Shown here: in pieces, positions 1-7,978 of the stretch
Numbering within the stretch: position 1 is the stretch's first letter
Layout: the number at the start of each line of letters is the position of its first letter
Assembly (NCBI GenBank): GCA_947650155.1
Contig: CANSUS010000028.1
Location: 1-47,956 of the forward strand
Length of the DNA: 47,956 nucleotides
DNA from: an uncultured Lachnospiraceae bacterium
Lineage (GTDB): Bacteria > Bacillota > Clostridia > Lachnospirales > Lachnospiraceae
Reading direction: 5' to 3'
Notes under the pieces: model-generated
The model's database searches: none
The model's input: only the letters and a program-made list of their open reading frames with translations
What the model was told of the DNA's origin: nothing
Position numbers and translations under genes: made by a program

Positions 1-55
1 CTAGAGCATACGGTTCATACCCGTAGTGTCGAGGGTTCAAATCCCCCTCTCGCTA
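1..55 (+). tRNA. tRNA-Met (CAT), 5' end cut off by the window
   Basis: Only the 3' part of the tRNA is inside the window. The anticodon stem TACGG/CCGTA encloses the loop TTCATAC, giving anticodon CAT. The T loop TTCAAAT lies at 36-42, and the 3' acceptor strand TCTCGCT ends at 54, followed by discriminator A55. CCA is not encoded. The D arm and 5' acceptor strand are missing, so initiator, elongator and Ile2 (CAT) types cannot be separated; elongator Met is the default. Confidence 0.85.
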
Positions 56-60
56 CTTGG

Positions 61-88
61 AAACACTGTGGAATGCAGTGTTTTTTTA
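61..88 (+). terminator. intrinsic terminator after tRNA-Met
   Basis: An 8-bp perfect stem, AAACACTG (61-68) with CAGTGTTT (76-83), has a 7-nt loop and runs into a T tract (81-87). It closes the tRNA transcription unit entering from the left. Confidence 0.85.
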
Positions 89-110
89 TTGCATAATTCC
101 TGAAAAACTA

Positions 111-139
111 TTGTATCTGTCTTTTTTTTGTATTATACT
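111..139 (+). promoter_or_regulatory. putative sigma-A promoter for the flagellin-like gene
   Basis: TTGTAT (111-116), a 17-nt spacer and TATACT (134-139) match the vegetative promoter pattern. The implied leader to the ATG at 260 is about 115 nt. I saw no convincing sigma-28 (flagellar) promoter. Confidence 0.5.
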
Positions 140-259
140 TACTATATAAAGGAAAATTGTGGAGAAAAACGCTTAGATTGAATTGACCTTGTCAGGAGAT
201 TTCAAGTTTTAAGCTGAAGAATGCACAGATTTATATTTTGGTGCAGGAAAGGAGTTATT

Positions 260-1030
260 ATGAGAGTAGCGGCAGTAAATCATGTTAGCAGGGCAGATAT
301 GATGTACGGAAAGATTGCCAGCGGCAGACGGATTCAAAGTGCAGCAGATGATGCATCGGGATTGGCCATTGCCAATAAGCTGAAAAGACAAAATAACGGA
401 TTGGATGTGGGTGCGTCTAATATTTCAGATGGCATCAGTGTTGCGAATATCAAGGATGGCGCGTTGGGTACGATGCAGGATTCCCTGCAGCGGATCTATG
501 AACTCAGCCTGAAAGCATCTAACAGTTTGTATGGTGCTTCTGAAAAAGGGATGATTCAGGATGAAGTAAACCAGCTTCTGAAGGATATTGAAAGTACGGC
601 GGTAGGGACAGAGTTTAACGAAATGAAGCTTATGGATGGCAGTATGGCGGATATGAATATTGCTTCCAATCCTGATGGCACAGGCATGAAAATCCAGATG
701 GAGAATGTAACGTTACAGGCATTGGGTATTGACGGCTATGATGTTACAGGTAACTTCGATATTAACGATATTGTAGGCGCTATGGAGAAGGTCAGCGCTG
801 CCAGAAGCAGTACGGGCGCATCCACCAATGCAATGGAACATGCCTACAATTATAATACCGGTTCATCGCTGGATTTAGTTGCTTCCAGGAGCCGTATAGA
901 GGATTTGGATATTCCAAAGGCAGTTTCGGAACAGAAGAAAAATAAACTGCTTAAAGATTACCAGATGGTTATGCTCAATAAGAGAATGCAGAATGATGGT
1001 ATGGTATTGAAGCTGTTTGGAAGCAGATAG
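260..1030 (+). CDS. short flagellin-like protein
   Basis: The 256-residue protein has the flagellin N-terminal helical region (about 1-130): the start MRVAAVNHVSRA, the stretch SGRRIQSAADDASGLAIA and the DGISVANIKDGALG segment all follow the flagellin/FlgL D0-D1 pattern. The C-terminal 40 residues are helical like the flagellin C-terminal domain but divergent, and the central variable domain is almost absent. The start at 260 is chosen because GGAG lies 6 nt upstream and the flagellin homology begins exactly there; an in-frame ATG at 221 has no ribosome site. It is monocistronic between two terminators, with no other flagellar gene nearby. It may be a minor flagellin, a hook-associated relative or a relic used for something else; filament assembly is inferred from family only. 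Confidence 0.8.
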   Translation: MRVAAVNHVSRADMMYGKIASGRRIQSAADDASGLAIANKLKRQNNGLDVGASNISDGISVANIKDGALGTMQDSLQRIYELSLKASNSLYGASEKGMIQDEVNQLLKDIESTAVGTEFNEMKLMDGSMADMNIASNPDGTGMKIQMENVTLQALGIDGYDVTGNFDINDIVGAMEKVSAARSSTGASTNAMEHAYNYNTGSSLDLVASRSRIEDLDIPKAVSEQKKNKLLKDYQMVMLNKRMQNDGMVLKLFGSR

Positions 1031-1050
1031 AATAAAGTTAAAACAAAAAT

Positions 1051-1080
1051 AAACGGAGGCGGTATAAGCCTCCGTTTTGT
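1051..1080 (+). terminator. intrinsic terminator of the flagellin-like gene
   Basis: A perfect 10-bp stem, AAACGGAGGC (1051-1060) with GCCTCCGTTT (1068-1077), has loop GGTATAA and a short T-rich tail. It ends 21 nt past the stop codon. Confidence 0.85.
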
Positions 1081-1088
1081 GTTATACT
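1080..1088 (+). promoter_or_regulatory. putative extended -10 promoter for ispF
   Basis: TGTTATACT (1080-1088) fits the extended -10 pattern TGnTATAAT. It sits directly on the tail of the preceding terminator, and no good -35 box is seen. Transcription would start near 1095, about 30 nt before the ispF ATG. Confidence 0.35.
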
Positions 1089-1126
1089 ATAAAAAACGAG
1101 AATCATGGAATGCGGGGCAAAGAATT

Positions 1127-1675
1127 ATGAGAATAGGAATGGGATACGATGTGCACAGATTGACAGAAGGAAGAAAGCTGATCCTGGGCGGTGTGGAGAT
1201 TCCGTACGAAAAAGGACTGCTTGGCCACTCTGATGCAGACGTACTGCTGCATGCTGTTATGGATGCACTGCTTGGCGCAGCAGCGCTTGGGGACATCGGA
1301 AAGCATTTTCCGGATACGGATGAACAGTACAAGGGGATTTCTTCGATAAAGTTATTGGAGAGAGTAGGAGAACTTCTGGAGGAAAATTGCTTTTTAATAG
1401 AAAATATTGACGCAACAATTATTGCACAGGCGCCGAAAATGCGTCCTTATATAGATACGATGCAGAAGAATATAGCAGAAGCGCTTGGGATTGAGTTATC
1501 GCAGATAAATGTCAAGGCAACAACAGAGGAAGGGCTTGGATTTACCGGAAATAAAGAAGGAATTTCCTCACAGGCAGTCTGCATGCTTACCAGCCCGGCA
1601 GAGCTTTATGACAGAAATGTGGCTGAGGAACAAGGCTGTGACGGCTGTGGCGGCTGTCCTAAAAGATTTTCTTGA
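1127..1675 (+). CDS. ispF: 2-C-methyl-D-erythritol 2,4-cyclodiphosphate synthase
   Basis: IspF converts CDP-methylerythritol 2-phosphate to the cyclodiphosphate, releasing CMP, in the cytosolic MEP isoprenoid pathway. Visible signatures are GYDVHRL near the start (metal ligands Asp and His), [19 protein letters not shown] at about residues 34-52, FPDTD, and the C-terminal [10 protein letters not shown] loop. The start at 1127 is chosen because the IspF homology begins with [11 protein letters not shown]; the ribosome site is weak (GGGG about 12 nt upstream). At 182 residues it is about 20-25 longer than usual, and the extra tail ends in a CDGCGGC cysteine cluster, not part of the standard fold. 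The perfect -35 box of the next unit overlaps its stop codon. Confidence 0.95.
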   Translation: MRIGMGYDVHRLTEGRKLILGGVEIPYEKGLLGHSDADVLLHAVMDALLGAAALGDIGKHFPDTDEQYKGISSIKLLERVGELLEENCFLIENIDATIIAQAPKMRPYIDTMQKNIAEALGIELSQINVKATTEEGLGFTGNKEGISSQAVCMLTSPAELYDRNVAEEQGCDGCGGCPKRFS

Positions 1676-1700
1676 CAAAATGCTGTTTGTTGCATATGCT
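1672..1700 (+). promoter_or_regulatory. strong sigma-A promoter of the T-box/cysE operon
   Basis: A perfect TTGACA (1672-1677), 17-nt spacer and TATGCT (1695-1700). The -35 box overlaps the TGA stop codon of ispF. The predicted start near 1707 is just upstream of the T-box leader. Confidence 0.8.
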
Positions 1701-1706
1701 AAATAA

Positions 1707-1968
1707 AGTAGAACAGACAAAGGCTATGAACGAAGAGAGTAGGCTTTTAGAAGATAAAAGAGAGGGACTGCCGCAGGCTGAAAGCAGTCCTTACCTGAGA
1801 AAGCTGAAAGTGCATTCGCGAGCTGACCGGCGGAAATCATTGGTAGAGTATGTCGGTACGGAAACGACCGTTATCCGTTTTGAGCGAAGGATTATGATCC
1901 TTTAATAGAGTGGAACCGCGGATAATTTCGTCTCTGATGATAGAGAGAAATTATCCGCTTTTATTTTG
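1707..1968 (+). promoter_or_regulatory. T-box riboswitch (tRNA-Cys sensing) upstream of cysE-cysS
   Basis: The conserved T-box core AGTGGAACCGCGG lies at about 1909-1921, preceded by a long stem I region with a GAAGAGAGTAGG segment and a distal stem GGACTGC/GCAGTCC. A TGC triplet at 1811-1813 in AAGTGCATTCGCG is the candidate specifier, which fits Cys and the downstream cysteine synthesis and charging genes. The attenuator is GCGGATAATTT (1918-1928) pairing with AAATTATCCGC (1948-1958), followed by TTTTATTTT. In T-box logic, uncharged tRNA-Cys would stabilise the antiterminator and switch on cysE-cysS. An open frame across this leader is not considered a gene. Confidence 0.9.
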
Positions 1969-2078
1969 GGCAGGGTTCCCTGACGGATGAATAGGAAAAC
2001 AGAAGCGGTATTTCAGATGCTTTGCGGCAGGGGTGTAATCATGATATTTTGTCTGTTGAAAAAAGGTTGGTGGTCATA

Positions 2079-2759
2079 ATGGGGTTTATTAAAAATGTAA
2101 AAGAAGAGATCGGAGTGATAAGAGAGCGGGACCCGGCGATCCATTCTTCCCTTGAAGTATTCTTATATCCAAGTTTTAAGGTCATGATTCATTATAGGAT
2201 CGCGCATAAACTGTATTTAAATGGTCATTATTTTCTGGCAAGGTGGGTATCCCAAAGGGGAGTGCGAAAAACCGGCATAGAGATTCACCCGGGCGCGAAG
2301 ATAGGAAAAGGCTTTTTTATAGACCACGGGAATGGCGTGATCATTGGAGAAACTGCTATTGTTGGCAATAATGTTACGCTGTATCAGGGAGTGACGCTTG
2401 GAGGAACCGGAAAAGAACACGGAAAAAGGCATCCGACCATTGAGGACAACGTTATGATCAGCGCGGGAGCTAAGGTTCTTGGTTCTTTTACGATCGGAGC
2501 AAATTCCAAGATTGGCGCCGGAAGCGTGGTATTGGAGGCTGTTCCGCCTAATTCTACGGTAGTAGGCGTGCCGGGGCGGGTAGTGAAGAGAAATAACAGA
2601 TCGCTCCCAAGAGAAGATATGTGCCAGGTGGATCTTCCGGACCCTGTCAGAGAAGATATTGCCTGTCTGCAAAAAGAAAACAGTGAACTGACAAATCGTG
2701 TACTGGAATTGGAAAGCGTAGTAAAGCAGCTTACCAGAGAAAAGACACTTATAAAATAA
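2079..2759 (+). CDS. cysE: serine O-acetyltransferase
   Basis: CysE transfers acetyl from acetyl-CoA to L-serine, giving O-acetylserine, the committed step of cysteine synthesis. The 226-residue protein shows an N-terminal helical region, then the left-handed beta-helix hexapeptide repeats: [16 protein letters not shown] with the catalytic Asp-His pair, [20 protein letters not shown], and [22 protein letters not shown]-terminal coiled-coil-like segment (about 195-224) is heptad-rich. The start at 2079 matches the family N-terminus; AAAGG lies about 13 nt upstream, somewhat far. It is the first gene behind the Cys T-box and is followed 28 nt later by cysS. Confidence 0.95.
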   Translation: MGFIKNVKEEIGVIRERDPAIHSSLEVFLYPSFKVMIHYRIAHKLYLNGHYFLARWVSQRGVRKTGIEIHPGAKIGKGFFIDHGNGVIIGETAIVGNNVTLYQGVTLGGTGKEHGKRHPTIEDNVMISAGAKVLGSFTIGANSKIGAGSVVLEAVPPNSTVVGVPGRVVKRNNRSLPREDMCQVDLPDPVREDIACLQKENSELTNRVLELESVVKQLTREKTLIK

Positions 2760-2787
2760 TCAGGAAAACAGAAAGGAAGGCTGTTTG

Positions 2788-4197
2788 ATGAAAATCTATA
2801 ATACTTTAACGAAGAAAAAAGAAGAATTTGTACCTATTGAACCGGGAAAAGTCAGGATGTATGTGTGTGGTCCTACCGTTTATAACTATATCCATATTGG
2901 AAATGCCAGGCCAATGATCGTCTTTGACACCGTCAGACGTTATATGGAACATAAAGGGTATGAAGTAAATTACGTCTCTAATTTTACGGATGTGGACGAT
3001 AAGATTATTAAAAAATCGGTAGAGGAAGGGGTGGATGCATCCGTTATTTCCGAAAGATATATCGCCGAGTGCAAAAAAGATATGGAAGGATTGAATGTAC
3101 GTCCCGCAACGACACATCCGAAAGCAACAGAAGAAATAGGCGGCATGCTGGACATGATAAAGACATTGATAGAAAAGGAGCATGCTTATACCGGTGCTGA
3201 CGGAACGGTGTATTTCAGAACAAGGAGCTTTAAAGACTATGGGAAACTGTCTCATAAGAATATTGATGATTTAAGGGGAGGAAACCGTTCGCTTCTTGTT
3301 TCAGGAGAAGATCAGAAGGAAGATCCGCTTGATTTTGTGTTATGGAAACCTAAAAAAGAGGGAGAGCCGTACTGGGAGTCTCCCTGGTGTAACGGGCGTC
3401 CCGGCTGGCATATTGAATGTTCGGTTATGAGCAAAAAATACCTTGGAGATGAGATTGACATTCATGCAGGAGGAGAAGATCTGATTTTTCCTCATCATGA
3501 AAATGAAATTGCACAGTCTGAAGCGGCAAACGATAAGGTTTTTGCCAGATATTGGATGCACAATGCTTTTTTGAATATCGATAATAAAAAAATGTCAAAG
3601 TCGGCCGGTAATTTCTTTACCGTAAGAGAGATCAGCGAAAAATATGATTTGCAGGTGGTTCGCTTCTTTATGCTTTCCGCACATTACAGAAGTCCGCTTA
3701 ATTTCAGTGCAGAGTTGATGGCGGCGGCAAAAAACGGGTACGACAGGATTGTTACCAGCGTCAGCAATTTAAAATATCTGATGGATAATGCTGCTTCTTC
3801 CCCAAGGAGTGAGGAGGAAGAGGCGTTATTAAAAGAGGCAGAAAAACTGGCTGTTAAATTTGACGATGCAATGGAAGACGATTTTAATACTGCGGATGCG
3901 ATTTCTGTTATTTTTGAACTTGTGAAATTTGCGAATCAAAATGCGGTTGAAGGGAAATCAAAGTCGTTTTTGCAGGCTTTAAGGGATAAGATTATCATGC
4001 TCTCTGATATCTGCGGCCTGATTGTAGAAAAAAAGGAAGAACTTTTAGATACAGAGATTGAGCAGCTGATAGAGGAAAGACAGGCTGCAAGGAAAAATAA
4101 AGATTTTGGACGTGCAGATGAAATTCGGGATGAACTGTTTGAAAAAGGTATTTTATTAGAAGATACCAGAGAAGGTGTGAAATGGAAGAGGGCTTAA
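2788..4197 (+). CDS. cysS: cysteinyl-tRNA synthetase
   Basis: This class I aminoacyl-tRNA synthetase charges tRNA-Cys. The HIGH motif appears as HIGNAR at about residue 40, the KMSKS motif as KKMSKSAGNF near 270, and zinc-site segments as MYVCGPTVYNY, WHIECSVMS and HAGGEDLIFPHHENE. Length (469 residues) is normal. The ribosome site GAAAGGAAGG at 2771-2780 supports the ATG at 2788. It lies downstream of the Cys T-box with cysE, so both supply and charging of cysteine respond to tRNA-Cys charging. Its end overlaps mrnC by 16 nt, suggesting translational coupling. Confidence 0.98.
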   Translation: MKIYNTLTKKKEEFVPIEPGKVRMYVCGPTVYNYIHIGNARPMIVFDTVRRYMEHKGYEVNYVSNFTDVDDKIIKKSVEEGVDASVISERYIAECKKDMEGLNVRPATTHPKATEEIGGMLDMIKTLIEKEHAYTGADGTVYFRTRSFKDYGKLSHKNIDDLRGGNRSLLVSGEDQKEDPLDFVLWKPKKEGEPYWESPWCNGRPGWHIECSVMSKKYLGDEIDIHAGGEDLIFPHHENEIAQSEAANDKVFARYWMHNAFLNIDNKKMSKSAGNFFTVREISEKYDLQVVRFFMLSAHYRSPLNFSAELMAAAKNGYDRIVTSVSNLKYLMDNAASSPRSEEEEALLKEAEKLAVKFDDAMEDDFNTADAISVIFELVKFANQNAVEGKSKSFLQALRDKIIMLSDICGLIVEKKEELLDTEIEQLIEERQAARKNKDFGRADEIRDELFEKGILLEDTREGVKWKRA

Positions 4198-4622
4198 GTT
4201 TTTTTTCACAAATCAAAGAATCTTTTCAATGTGGAGAGACGGATATCAAAACATATTCTCCGCTTACGCTTGCCTATATCGGGGATGGAATATATGACAT
4301 CATCATACGGACGGTAGTGGTGGGACGCGGTAATCTTCCGGCTGAAAAACTTCATAAAAAAGTAATACAATATGTAAATGCCGGAACACAGGCCGTCATG
4401 ATTGAGGCGGTTATGGAGGAATTGACAGAGGAAGAAGAAACCGTGTACAGAAGAGGGAGAAATGCGAAATCTTATACCAGGGCGAAAAATGCTGCTATGA
4501 GTGATTATAGAAAAGCGACCGGCTTTGAGGCGCTTATGGGTTATCTTTATTTGCAGGACAAAATGGATCGTGCCATCGTACTGATTAAATCTGCGCTTGA
4601 GAAAATAGATTTGGCACTATAA
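4182..4622 (+). CDS. mrnC: Mini-ribonuclease III (MrnC)
   Basis: Mini-III is a dimeric RNase III catalytic domain without the dsRNA-binding domain; in Bacillus it matures 23S rRNA ends. The 146-residue protein has the signature LAYIGDGIYDIIIR (about 29-42) with the catalytic acidic residues, and the C-terminal GFEALMGYLYL helix holding the second acidic residue. The start overlaps cysS by 16 nt; the position directly after cysS is the conserved Firmicutes order and supports the call. Confidence 0.93.
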   Translation: MEEGLSFFSQIKESFQCGETDIKTYSPLTLAYIGDGIYDIIIRTVVVGRGNLPAEKLHKKVIQYVNAGTQAVMIEAVMEELTEEEETVYRRGRNAKSYTRAKNAAMSDYRKATGFEALMGYLYLQDKMDRAIVLIKSALEKIDLAL

Positions 4623-4663
4623 ACAGATGAAACAGAAAGAAAAATTATAGAACAGGAGAAGAC

Positions 4664-5404
4664 ATGGGATATCAGGAATTTACGATTGAAGGAAGAAATC
4701 CGGTAATTGAAGCATTCAGAGCAGGAAGAACGATAGATAAAATTTTTATTTTGGATGGCTGTCAGGACGGACCGATCATGACCATTAAAAGAGAGGCAAA
4801 AAAGCAGAATACGCTTATGAAATTCGTGACGAAGGAACGTCTGGACCAGATGTCGGAAAGCGGAAAACACCAGGGAGTGATCGCTTATGCTGCAGCCTAT
4901 GAGTATGCCCAAGTGGAAGATATTTTAAAGGCGGCACAAGAGAAAGGAGAACCGCCCTTTCTTTTTCTGCTGGATAATATTGAGGACCCGCACAATCTGG
5001 GGGCTATGATCCGAACAGCGAATCTGGCGGGCGCCCACGGCGTTATCATTCCCAAAAACCGTGCTGCAGGACTGACGGCAGTCGTGGCAAAAACATCGGC
5101 AGGCGCTTTGAACTATACTCCGGTCGCAAAAGTAACTAATCTTTCCAAGACAATAGAAGATCTGAAAAAAGAAGGGATCTGGTTTGTGTGCGCAGATATG
5201 GACGGTACGAGAATGTATGATCTGGATTTGAAGGGACCAATAGGAATCGTCATTGGAAGTGAAGGAGAAGGAGTGGGGCGTCTTGTAAAAGAAAAATGTG
5301 ATTTTGTGGCTGCGATTCCAATGAAGGGAAATATTGATTCTTTGAATGCATCTGTGGCGGCAGGAGTGCTTGCCTATGAAATTGTAAGACAGAGAAGCAT
5401 GTAA
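4664..5404 (+). CDS. rlmB: 23S rRNA (guanosine-2'-O-)-methyltransferase RlmB family (SPOUT/TrmH)
   Basis: The 246-residue SAM-dependent SPOUT methyltransferase has an N-terminal substrate-binding domain (GRNPVIEAFRAGRTIDKIF) and a C-terminal knotted domain with motifs NIEDPHNLGAMIRTANLAG, IVIGSEGEGVG and SLNASVAAGVLAYE. The expected role is 2'-O-methylation of a conserved guanosine in 23S rRNA, as in E. coli RlmB (G2251). The ribosome site GGAG precedes the ATG. It lies 41 nt after mrnC in the usual cysS-mrnC-rlmB order. The exact rRNA target is inferred. Confidence 0.92.
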   Translation: MGYQEFTIEGRNPVIEAFRAGRTIDKIFILDGCQDGPIMTIKREAKKQNTLMKFVTKERLDQMSESGKHQGVIAYAAAYEYAQVEDILKAAQEKGEPPFLFLLDNIEDPHNLGAMIRTANLAGAHGVIIPKNRAAGLTAVVAKTSAGALNYTPVAKVTNLSKTIEDLKKEGIWFVCADMDGTRMYDLDLKGPIGIVIGSEGEGVGRLVKEKCDFVAAIPMKGNIDSLNASVAAGVLAYEIVRQRSM

Positions 5405-5488
5405 ACAGCAGCAGATAACAGTTTTACAGGGAGATTCCATGAAGAGAAAGGAGAGCAGTAATTGATACTGTCGTAAAGGGAATCAGAT

Positions 5489-6127
5489 ATGGCTTATGAA
5501 AATGTAACAGACGAAGAATTAATACTTCGTCTGCGTGACGGTGAGAGCAATGTTACAGATTTTATTATGGATAAATATAAAAATCTTGTACGCAGTAAGG
5601 CAAAAACAATGTATATTTTAGGCGCAGACACAGAGGACCTGATTCAGGAAGGGATGATCGGTCTGTTTAAGGCAATCAGGGATTATGACAGCGGCAGGGA
5701 TGCCAGCTTTTTTACATTTGCCGATCTGTGCGTATCCAGACAGATGTACACGGCGGTTCAGGCTTCAAGAAGGGAGAAGCATGCACCGCTTAATTCTTAT
5801 ATTTCACTGTATTCTACAGGTAACCTGTCCGGCAGGGAAAGAGAGGAGTGGGAAGAAACCCAGCTTGTTAACGCGATTGCGTCCCATATAGATTTAAATC
5901 CTGAAAATATGCTGATTGATAAAGAAAATGTGGAAAATTTGGAAAAAATGCTGGAGAAGGAACTGAGCACTTTGGAAAAAGAAGTTCTGGATCTTTATAT
6001 GGTAGGAATGAGTTATTCTCAAATTGCAAAGGTATTGGGGCGGGATGAAAAATCTACAGATAATGCGCTGCAAAGAATAAAAATGAAAATAAAGAAGTAT
6101 ATAAAGGCGGAAAATTTTGAGGAATAG
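5489..6127 (+). CDS. sigH: RNA polymerase sigma factor SigH family
   Basis: The 212-residue sigma-70 family protein contains region 2 (DLIQEGMIGLFKAIRDYD, then FFTFADLCVSRQMYTAVQ) and region 4 (LSTLEKEVLDLYMVGMSYSQIA with KSTDNALQRIKMKIKKYI). In Bacillus and Clostridium, SigH (Spo0H) drives early stationary-phase and sporulation genes. The ribosome site AAAGGG is about 9 nt upstream. The position after rlmB is the conserved order, although the yacP gene often found between them is not present here. Whether this organism sporulates cannot be told from the window. Confidence 0.92.
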   Translation: MAYENVTDEELILRLRDGESNVTDFIMDKYKNLVRSKAKTMYILGADTEDLIQEGMIGLFKAIRDYDSGRDASFFTFADLCVSRQMYTAVQASRREKHAPLNSYISLYSTGNLSGREREEWEETQLVNAIASHIDLNPENMLIDKENVENLEKMLEKELSTLEKEVLDLYMVGMSYSQIAKVLGRDEKSTDNALQRIKMKIKKYIKAENFEE

Positions 6128-6149
6128 GAAAATAGGAAGCGGGCGGAAC

Positions 6150-7067
6150 ATGCGTAAAAAAATACAACTGTTTTTTATTACTTTATTTTTATCCATAGTC
6201 GGAACGCAGGGATGCGAAAATATTAATAACGATAGTTTTTCTTTTGCATATGAGGAGGAAGAGACAAAAGAAAACCTTTCACAGGAGACTGGTACAGAGC
6301 AGACGGAAGCGCCCTTTGAAATATGGAACCATAACATTCCGGTTTTTACAGATGATGAAATCACAACACAGTCTTTTGAGCGGTATTCTGAATTGGATGA
6401 ACTGGGACGGTGTGGAACGGCATTGGCCTGTATTGGCGAAGATCTGATGCCTGCGGAAGAACGGGGAAGGATAGGACAGATAAAACCGTCTGGATGGCAT
6501 ACGGTAAAATATGAATTTATAGACGGGAATTATTTATATAACAGATGTCATTTAATAGGCTACCAGTTAGCAGGAGAAAATGCAAATGAAAAAAATCTGA
6601 TAACGGGTACTCGTTACATGAATGTGGAAGGTATGCTCCCCTATGAAAACATGGTAGCAGATTATGTGAAAGAGACGAAAAATCATGTGATGTATCGTGT
6701 TACGCCTGTCTTTGAGGGAGAAAATCTTTTAGCAAGCGGTGTGGAAATGGAAGCATACTCTGTGGAAGACGAGGGAGAAGGTATTTCATATCATGTGTTT
6801 GTATATAATAAACAGCCGGGGATTTTCATTGATTATGCATCAGGAGAAAGCAGAATAATAGTCAGGGAAAAGGAAACAGAGCCGGAAGCGGAAACGGAAA
6901 CGGCAAAAGAATATCATTATGTATTGAACAACAATACAATGCGGTTTCATCTTCCTTCTTGTGAGAGTGTAAATCAAATGAAAGAGTACAACAAAGAATA
7001 TTATGACGGTACTCGTGAACAATTAATAGAAAACGGGTATCTACCATGCGGAAACTGTAAACCTTAG
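6150..7067 (+). CDS. exported DNA/RNA non-specific endonuclease with C-terminal cysteine domain
   Basis: The 305-residue protein begins with a short basic stretch and a hydrophobic segment (IQLFFITLFLSIVG) followed by a Cys, so it is exported and perhaps lipid-anchored, although the lipobox is imperfect. An acidic linker leads to a nuclease domain (about 90-215) with NRCHLIGYQLAGENANEKNL, matching the non-specific endonuclease family in which the His is catalytic and the Asn binds metal. The last 40 residues (HLPSCESVN to PCGNCKP) form a cysteine knuckle resembling the Ada-type metal-binding fold often appended to secreted nucleases and thermonucleases. ATG 6150 is preferred; an in-frame ATG at 6117 overlaps sigH and would bury the signal segment. 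Likely role: extracellular DNA degradation or uptake. Confidence 0.85.
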   Translation: MRKKIQLFFITLFLSIVGTQGCENINNDSFSFAYEEEETKENLSQETGTEQTEAPFEIWNHNIPVFTDDEITTQSFERYSELDELGRCGTALACIGEDLMPAEERGRIGQIKPSGWHTVKYEFIDGNYLYNRCHLIGYQLAGENANEKNLITGTRYMNVEGMLPYENMVADYVKETKNHVMYRVTPVFEGENLLASGVEMEAYSVEDEGEGISYHVFVYNKQPGIFIDYASGESRIIVREKETEPEAETETAKEYHYVLNNNTMRFHLPSCESVNQMKEYNKEYYDGTREQLIENGYLPCGNCKP

Positions 7068-7119
7068 AAAATCCGGTTTAAAAAAGAAAAACAGACTTGA
7101 ATTATTGAGAAAAAAATAA

Positions 7120-7192
7120 AGCTGCTGACGGGAATCGGACCCGTGACCTCCGCACTACCAATGCGACGCTCTACCGACTGAGCCACAGCAGC
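7120..7192 (-). tRNA. tRNA-Thr (GGT)
   Basis: On the minus strand a 7-bp acceptor stem GCTGCTG/CAGCAGC (5' strand at plus 7186-7192, 3' strand at 7121-7127) encloses a complete cloverleaf of 73 nt. The anticodon loop TTGGTAG gives anticodon GGT, reading ACC threonine codons. The T loop region reads GGTCCGATTCC. CCA is not encoded, and an oligo-T stretch follows on the minus strand (7106-7118). Confidence 0.95.
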
Positions 7193-7294
7193 TTGCCGCG
7201 ATCAGAATAAAAATTTATCTGACCACGAGCAATATTGTATCATAATAAAAATTGATTTGTCAATCCATTTGTGAAAATAGTATGATTATTTAGT

Positions 7295-7330
7295 AACCGT
7301 TCAGCCTCCCGCCTGCCGACAGGCAGAACT
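7295..7330 (-). repeat. short hairpin element 3' of the ferritin-like gene
   Basis: On the minus strand, CTGCCTG-TCGG-CAGGC is followed by GGGAGGC. No T tract follows, so it is not a classical terminator. The layout (TGCCTG stem, tetraloop, then a GG..GGGAG purine run) resembles the third hairpin of the tandem repeat at 42692-42715. The stretch 7193-7294 holds nothing else I can identify. Confidence 0.4.
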
Positions 7331-7331
7331 A

Positions 7332-7847
7332 TTACATATATTCTTTCATCATCATTTCGATCAGTTCCACATGGATTTCTTCATCCAGGATGATTCGCTT
7401 TAAACAATCTGTAATACAGGCATCATCAATCATACGGACCTGCTTCTCATATTTTTCAACGGCGGCTTTTTCTCCATTCAGTGCAGTGCAGAGAAGGTCT
7501 TCGAGCGTCGTTGCGTAATGATTATATCCGGGAGTCCAGTATACTTTACGTCCCCTGTTACATGTCCAAAGCCTTGGGGAAGCGCCTGAGAGAAGGGCAA
7601 GTTGGCCGAAGATGTGCAGGTGATGCATTTCCACAATACTGATTTTATGAAAAATATAAGCGACATCAGCGTATTTTTCATTTGTCATCAGATTATCATA
7701 AATGTATAGGCTGATGGTAGACATTTCGGAATGAGAGCCGCCGACATTATCTAACATCCATCCTGCATAGGTACAGTTTTGACTGGTAACTTTTACTTCA
7801 GGATACGGTTTATCTGAAGCAAAGCTTAGTGATTCACAATTGATCAT
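7332..7847 (-). CDS. ferritin-like di-iron superfamily protein
   Basis: The 171-residue protein looks like a four-helix ferritin-like/rubrerythrin-type fold: helix 2 has VEMHHLHIFGQLA (EXXH) around residue 74-86, and a C-terminal helix has DEEIHVELIEMMM (EXXH) near 155-167, the paired carboxylate/His motifs of di-iron or di-manganese sites. It lacks the rubredoxin Cys domain of classical rubrerythrin. GAGG upstream of the ATG at 7847 supports the start. A role in oxidative or metal stress is inferred from family. It is divergent from the small gene at 7979 and monocistronic. Confidence 0.75.
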   Translation of the reverse strand: MINCESLSFASDKPYPEVKVTSQNCTYAGWMLDNVGGSHSEMSTISLYIYDNLMTNEKYADVAYIFHKISIVEMHHLHIFGQLALLSGASPRLWTCNRGRKVYWTPGYNHYATTLEDLLCTALNGEKAAVEKYEKQVRMIDDACITDCLKRIILDEEIHVELIEMMMKEYM

Positions 7848-7924
7848 GTACTACCTCGTTTTCATGGCAATCTATAATTCCAGTATATGACAGGAAAAGT
7901 GGATTATGAAAGAAAATCAGGCTA

Positions 7925-7952
7925 TTGCAAAATTTTTATTGCGGATTATCAT
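7925..7952 (+). promoter_or_regulatory. putative promoter of the small gene at 7979
   Basis: TTGCAA (7925-7930), 16-nt spacer and TATCAT (7947-7952), placed about 20 nt before the AGGAGG ribosome site. Confidence 0.4.
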
Positions 7953-7978
7953 ACAAATAAAAGACAGGAGGTTTGCTT

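Noticed and set aside
1672-1905. A 77-codon open frame between ispF and cysE
   Set aside because: It lies inside the T-box leader; RNA structure explains its conservation, and it has no ribosome site.
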